A stretch of 64,000 bases of DNA from JBKCUK01 sp046318415. GTDB taxonomy: Bacteria; Pseudomonadota; Alphaproteobacteria; Caedimonadales; Caedimonadaceae. Shown here piece by piece: positions 61,272 through 64,000 of the stretch; the stretch's first letter is position 1; each line of letters begins with the position of its first letter. Below the pieces are notes generated by a model, which saw only the letters and a list, made by a program, of their open reading frames with translations, was not told the DNA's origin and made no database searches. Position numbers and translations under genes: made by a program. The DNA lies in contig JBKCUK010000015.1 in assembly GCA_046318415.1 (NCBI GenBank), positions 62,001 through 126,000 on the forward strand, given 5' to 3'.

Positions 61272-63824
61272 GTGCTTGTTCATCTGAGTCGGTTTTGGAC
61301 ACTTTGCCTATTTCTTTGTTTTACAAGCCCAACCTTGGTTAGCGCATGTTTTAGAAGCAAAGACCCCGATCTTGAGACGACAGTAAAGCGTTCAAGCCAA
61401 CCCTCACCCGTTAAATCCGTGCGGGTTAACGTAAGTATACCTAAAGCCGAACCAGCCTTTGAGCCTCCCGCTTCCTTGAGAAAAAGGGATTCTCAATCCT
61501 CGTCACTGCGCGCTGCAACACCGAAGAGACTTAAAGAGAAGGATGAGGATGATGAGCTGCGTCAAGCAGCGGTTATCTATGGCCAGGATCTGGTTTCCGA
61601 GACAATGGAAAACTTAAGATCAAGCCAATCCAAACGCCTTTCCATCGTCAAAAAAGATAAAGATCTGATGAAAAAGGTCCTACGTGAATTGCAACGTAAA
61701 CGCCCTGCCATCCAACCTGTTTCCCCGGACAACATTCGCCGTCTTGAGGTTAACCGCACGCTCGCCGAAGAACAGGATGTGCCAACCGAAACTTCGCTAA
61801 CCGAGATTTCCATGGAAGGATCGGCCCAAGAGACACCGCGGCCAAGAGCTTCGTCTCCAAGGTCCGCCCCACCCAACCGCCAGGACATTCCCTTCAAACC
61901 CTCGCAGAGCCTCACCGAGGACACAAAATTGGTTCTCACCCTTGATGGCGGAGGGGTGCGGGGCATTATTGAACTGGTGATCTTGAGTGAAATTGAGAAA
62001 ATGTCAGGCGTGCCCATTGCCCTTGCGTGCGACCTGATGGTGGGCACCTCAACGGGTGGCATCATAAGCCTTTTGTTGAATATTCCCGATGATCAAGATC
62101 CAAACATGCCGAAATATAGCGCTGAGGAATGCCTTTCCCTCTATTACGATTACGGCAAAATGATCTTTCCTAAGAAATTTTTTCATGAAGGCATTTTTCG
62201 CATCAAGTACGGCAGCAGCGTGATCGCCGATGTGGCTGACAGCTATTTTGGCAGTCTGACCATGCATGAGGCCCTGACCAAAGTCGCTGTGACCAGCTTT
62301 GATCCAGCAGCCTATAGCTTGCAAATTCTCAAAAACTACTCTCACCACGGCCACAACTATTATATGCGGGATGCAGCCTTGGCCACGTCGGCAGCACCTA
62401 CCTACCTGAAGGGGCGACGCATCAAGAAAGTCCAAAGTCATCAAGGTCAACCCCACTATGACCGCAATGCCCCCCTACAGTATGCCATAGATGGCGGTGT
62501 TGGCGGCGTCAACAACCCCGGCATGGTCGCGTTGATTGATGCCTACGAACAGTGGGGGGATTCGGCCGATGTGGTCATGGTTTCCCTTGGAACAGGCGCG
62601 GAATATACCTCTATTGATTTTAAGGATGTGTGCAAAGCCGGTGGCGTTAAATGGCTACAAAACGGCCTCATTAATTTACTTTTAGATGCGCCCAATAATG
62701 CTACCCACTACTGGCTTGAAACCCTTTTAAATAAGATACAAAAACAATTTCCCGACTTACAAAAGGAAGAAGAGGAAATTGCGCACTTGAGGGCGCAGCT
62801 TGAGCGCAAAAAAAAGAAATGGAATCTAACAAATGAGCAAAAACAGCAAATCGATGCAGACCTTGAGCGCGTTTTTACTGATATGGGCCAGCGCCAACAA
62901 GAAAAAAACAAAAACAGAAACCGAACCCAGAACTACTTTCGCCTGCAACCCATCATCGATAGCAGCATGAGCAAACTGGATAATGTCAGCTCAAAAAATC
63001 TTTACCGCCTAAAAAATGCAGCTACACGGTATGTGGCAGACCACGTTACGATCATTCGCGAGTTGGCGGATATCTTCAAAAAACGGTTTGAAATCAAAGA
63101 AGCCCAGGCTGTGAGGGCTCAAAAGCAAGCCCAAAGCACACTTAAAACCAGCCGTCAGGCCATGGGCCAGGGCCGCAAAACCTCACAAGAACAGCCAAGA
63201 CACAACAAAAGTGAATCTTCTGTGTCCGTGCAAGATCCCACTGAACCGACGGATGCAGCAGCCCTGCGCCAACGCCAAGTCTCTAGCCTTGCGAAAGATG
63301 ATGCGGCCGAACACCGCCGTCAGGCAAAAGAGGAACTCAAGAAAACCAGAACCGCAAAAAAACTCGCCAAGGGCAAGGGATCCGCAGATGATGTTGAACA
63401 TTTTCAGCGCAGTGAATCCATGCGGCTTCGTGTCAAACGCATCCAAAGCGTTACCCAGGAAATGGGACAAGAGTCTGCGCACAAGAAAACACGCAAAAGA
63501 AATGTGTCCGCGCCGGCTGAGGAGAGTGGCCTTCACCGCAGCCCGAGCGAATCAAGCCTTCGTGATGTCCATCCGCTTGCAACTGCAGAAGAAACAGTAA
63601 AACCCCTCAGGGCTGCAACCAAAATAACCGAGAGCTCTAGCGCAGAGACCCAAGAGCAAAATTTCAGGAAACAAAAGAAAAACACGCAAGGCAAAAAGAA
63701 CAAAAAATCCAAAACCCATATCGCGCCCATCGGCGATGACGACAAACCGCCCAAGCGCAAGAAAACAAAGCGCGGGTCACACAAGGCAAGCACGACTCCT
63801 GCTGTGGATGCGTCCCATGGCTGA
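61272..63824 (+). CDS. Exported patatin-like phospholipase with basic disordered tails
   Basis: The protein has 850 residues. The start is GTG with GAGGGGGG upstream. The N-terminal hydrophobic segment (SRFWTLCLFLCFTSPTLVSAC, split here as about residues 6-26) ends in a lipobox-like VSAC. A charged linker includes ATPKRLKEKDED. The patatin domain spans about residues 218-450 with the oxyanion loop DGGGVRG (225-231), nucleophile GTSTG (Ser260) and DGG (407-409). A coiled coil rich in Lys and Glu follows, then a 200-residue disordered tail with KPPKRKKTKRG near the end. Patatin phospholipases A help Rickettsia and other intracellular bacteria break host membranes. The role and location here are inferred. 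Confidence 0.85.
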   Translation: MLVHLSRFWTLCLFLCFTSPTLVSACFRSKDPDLETTVKRSSQPSPVKSVRVNVSIPKAEPAFEPPASLRKRDSQSSSLRAATPKRLKEKDEDDELRQAAVIYGQDLVSETMENLRSSQSKRLSIVKKDKDLMKKVLRELQRKRPAIQPVSPDNIRRLEVNRTLAEEQDVPTETSLTEISMEGSAQETPRPRASSPRSAPPNRQDIPFKPSQSLTEDTKLVLTLDGGGVRGIIELVILSEIEKMSGVPIALACDLMVGTSTGGIISLLLNIPDDQDPNMPKYSAEECLSLYYDYGKMIFPKKFFHEGIFRIKYGSSVIADVADSYFGSLTMHEALTKVAVTSFDPAAYSLQILKNYSHHGHNYYMRDAALATSAAPTYLKGRRIKKVQSHQGQPHYDRNAPLQYAIDGGVGGVNNPGMVALIDAYEQWGDSADVVMVSLGTGAEYTSIDFKDVCKAGGVKWLQNGLINLLLDAPNNATHYWLETLLNKIQKQFPDLQKEEEEIAHLRAQLERKKKKWNLTNEQKQQIDADLERVFTDMGQRQQEKNKNRNRTQNYFRLQPIIDSSMSKLDNVSSKNLYRLKNAATRYVADHVTIIRELADIFKKRFEIKEAQAVRAQKQAQSTLKTSRQAMGQGRKTSQEQPRHNKSESSVSVQDPTEPTDAAALRQRQVSSLAKDDAAEHRRQAKEELKKTRTAKKLAKGKGSADDVEHFQRSESMRLRVKRIQSVTQEMGQESAHKKTRKRNVSAPAEESGLHRSPSESSLRDVHPLATAEETVKPLRAATKITESSSAETQEQNFRKQKKNTQGKKNKKSKTHIAPIGDDDKPPKRKKTKRGSHKASTTPAVDASHG

Positions 63825-64000
63825 TGCAAGACACGTGAACCGCTACCATGTCCAAAAGGATGATGGCGGCATACCCTTGCAGTTTGCAGGCATTTAACCT
63901 AGCTTAGAGGGGAAAAGCCTACGGGCCGCAACAACTAAACGAATCGCACGTGCGCAAATGGACATACCCTTATACATTGCCATACCCGCTGTCCTGTTAT

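Overview
The window looks like a chromosomal stretch of a Gram-negative alphaproteobacterium that probably lives inside eukaryotic cells. Support for an alphaproteobacterium: a circularly permuted two-piece tmRNA gene, the infA-maf-rng-yacG cluster, ThyX-type thymidylate synthase, a ccmCDEFG cytochrome c cluster, an atpHAGDC operon separated from F0 genes, and the rseP-bamA-skp-lpxD-fabZ-lpxA-lpxI-lpxB envelope cluster. Support for a host-associated life: several proteins with Sec-type signal peptides carry eukaryotic-like domains (two F-box proteins, two PTP-like inositol-phosphatase-type enzymes, a patatin phospholipase). An affiliation with Holosporales or Paracaedibacterales-type protist endosymbionts is my inference and has not been tested.

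Layout. 1-5.6 kb: end of dapA, smpB, a secreted F-box/LRR protein, RNase D and aspS. 5.8-9.6 kb: an accessory patch with a second F-box protein that carries a Myc-like basic motif, a structured intergenic region, a HAD phosphatase, an AT-rich NTF2-like protein and a small orphan. 9.6-12 kb: thyX, the permuted ssrA gene with an unusually long tag reading frame, and an exported NadD-like nucleotidyltransferase. 12-24 kb: an orphan exported protein, PBP1A, RNase E with a long structured leader, a BepA-like periplasmic metalloprotease, a DsbA-like protein, an S9 peptidase and a small exported protein. 24.3-32.6 kb: the outer-membrane and lipid A biogenesis operon. 32.9-35 kb: tRNA-Phe and yacG-rng-maf-infA. 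35-37 kb: two tandem membrane-anchored PTP-like phosphatases. 37-40.4 kb: ctpA, a divergent polysaccharide deacetylase and rppH, followed by a decayed copy of the rppH 3' end. 40.6-43.7 kb: a lipoprotein and an autotransporter. 43.8-49.8 kb: an LD-carboxypeptidase and the F1-ATPase operon. 49.8-55.7 kb: priA and ccmGFEDC. 55.9-61.1 kb: efp, suhB, a small lipoprotein, a two-gene ABC importer without a binding protein, and gmk. 61.3-63.8 kb: a large lipoprotein-like patatin with basic tails.

How the parts fit. Most of the window is housekeeping: translation quality control (smpB with ssrA), RNA decay (rnd, rne, rng, rppH), envelope building and folding (bamA, skp, rseP, the M48 protease, lpx genes, PBP1A, ldcA, ctpA) and respiration (ccm, atp). 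Single accessory genes lie between the conserved blocks. They share an N-terminal export signal and domains that act on eukaryotic pathways (ubiquitin ligation, phosphoinositide or inositol phosphate chemistry, phospholipid hydrolysis, possibly NAD). The most interesting reading is a dispersed set of Sec-exported candidate effectors, two of which carry nuclear-localisation-like basic motifs. All functions are read from sequence motifs only; no searches or structure predictions were run.
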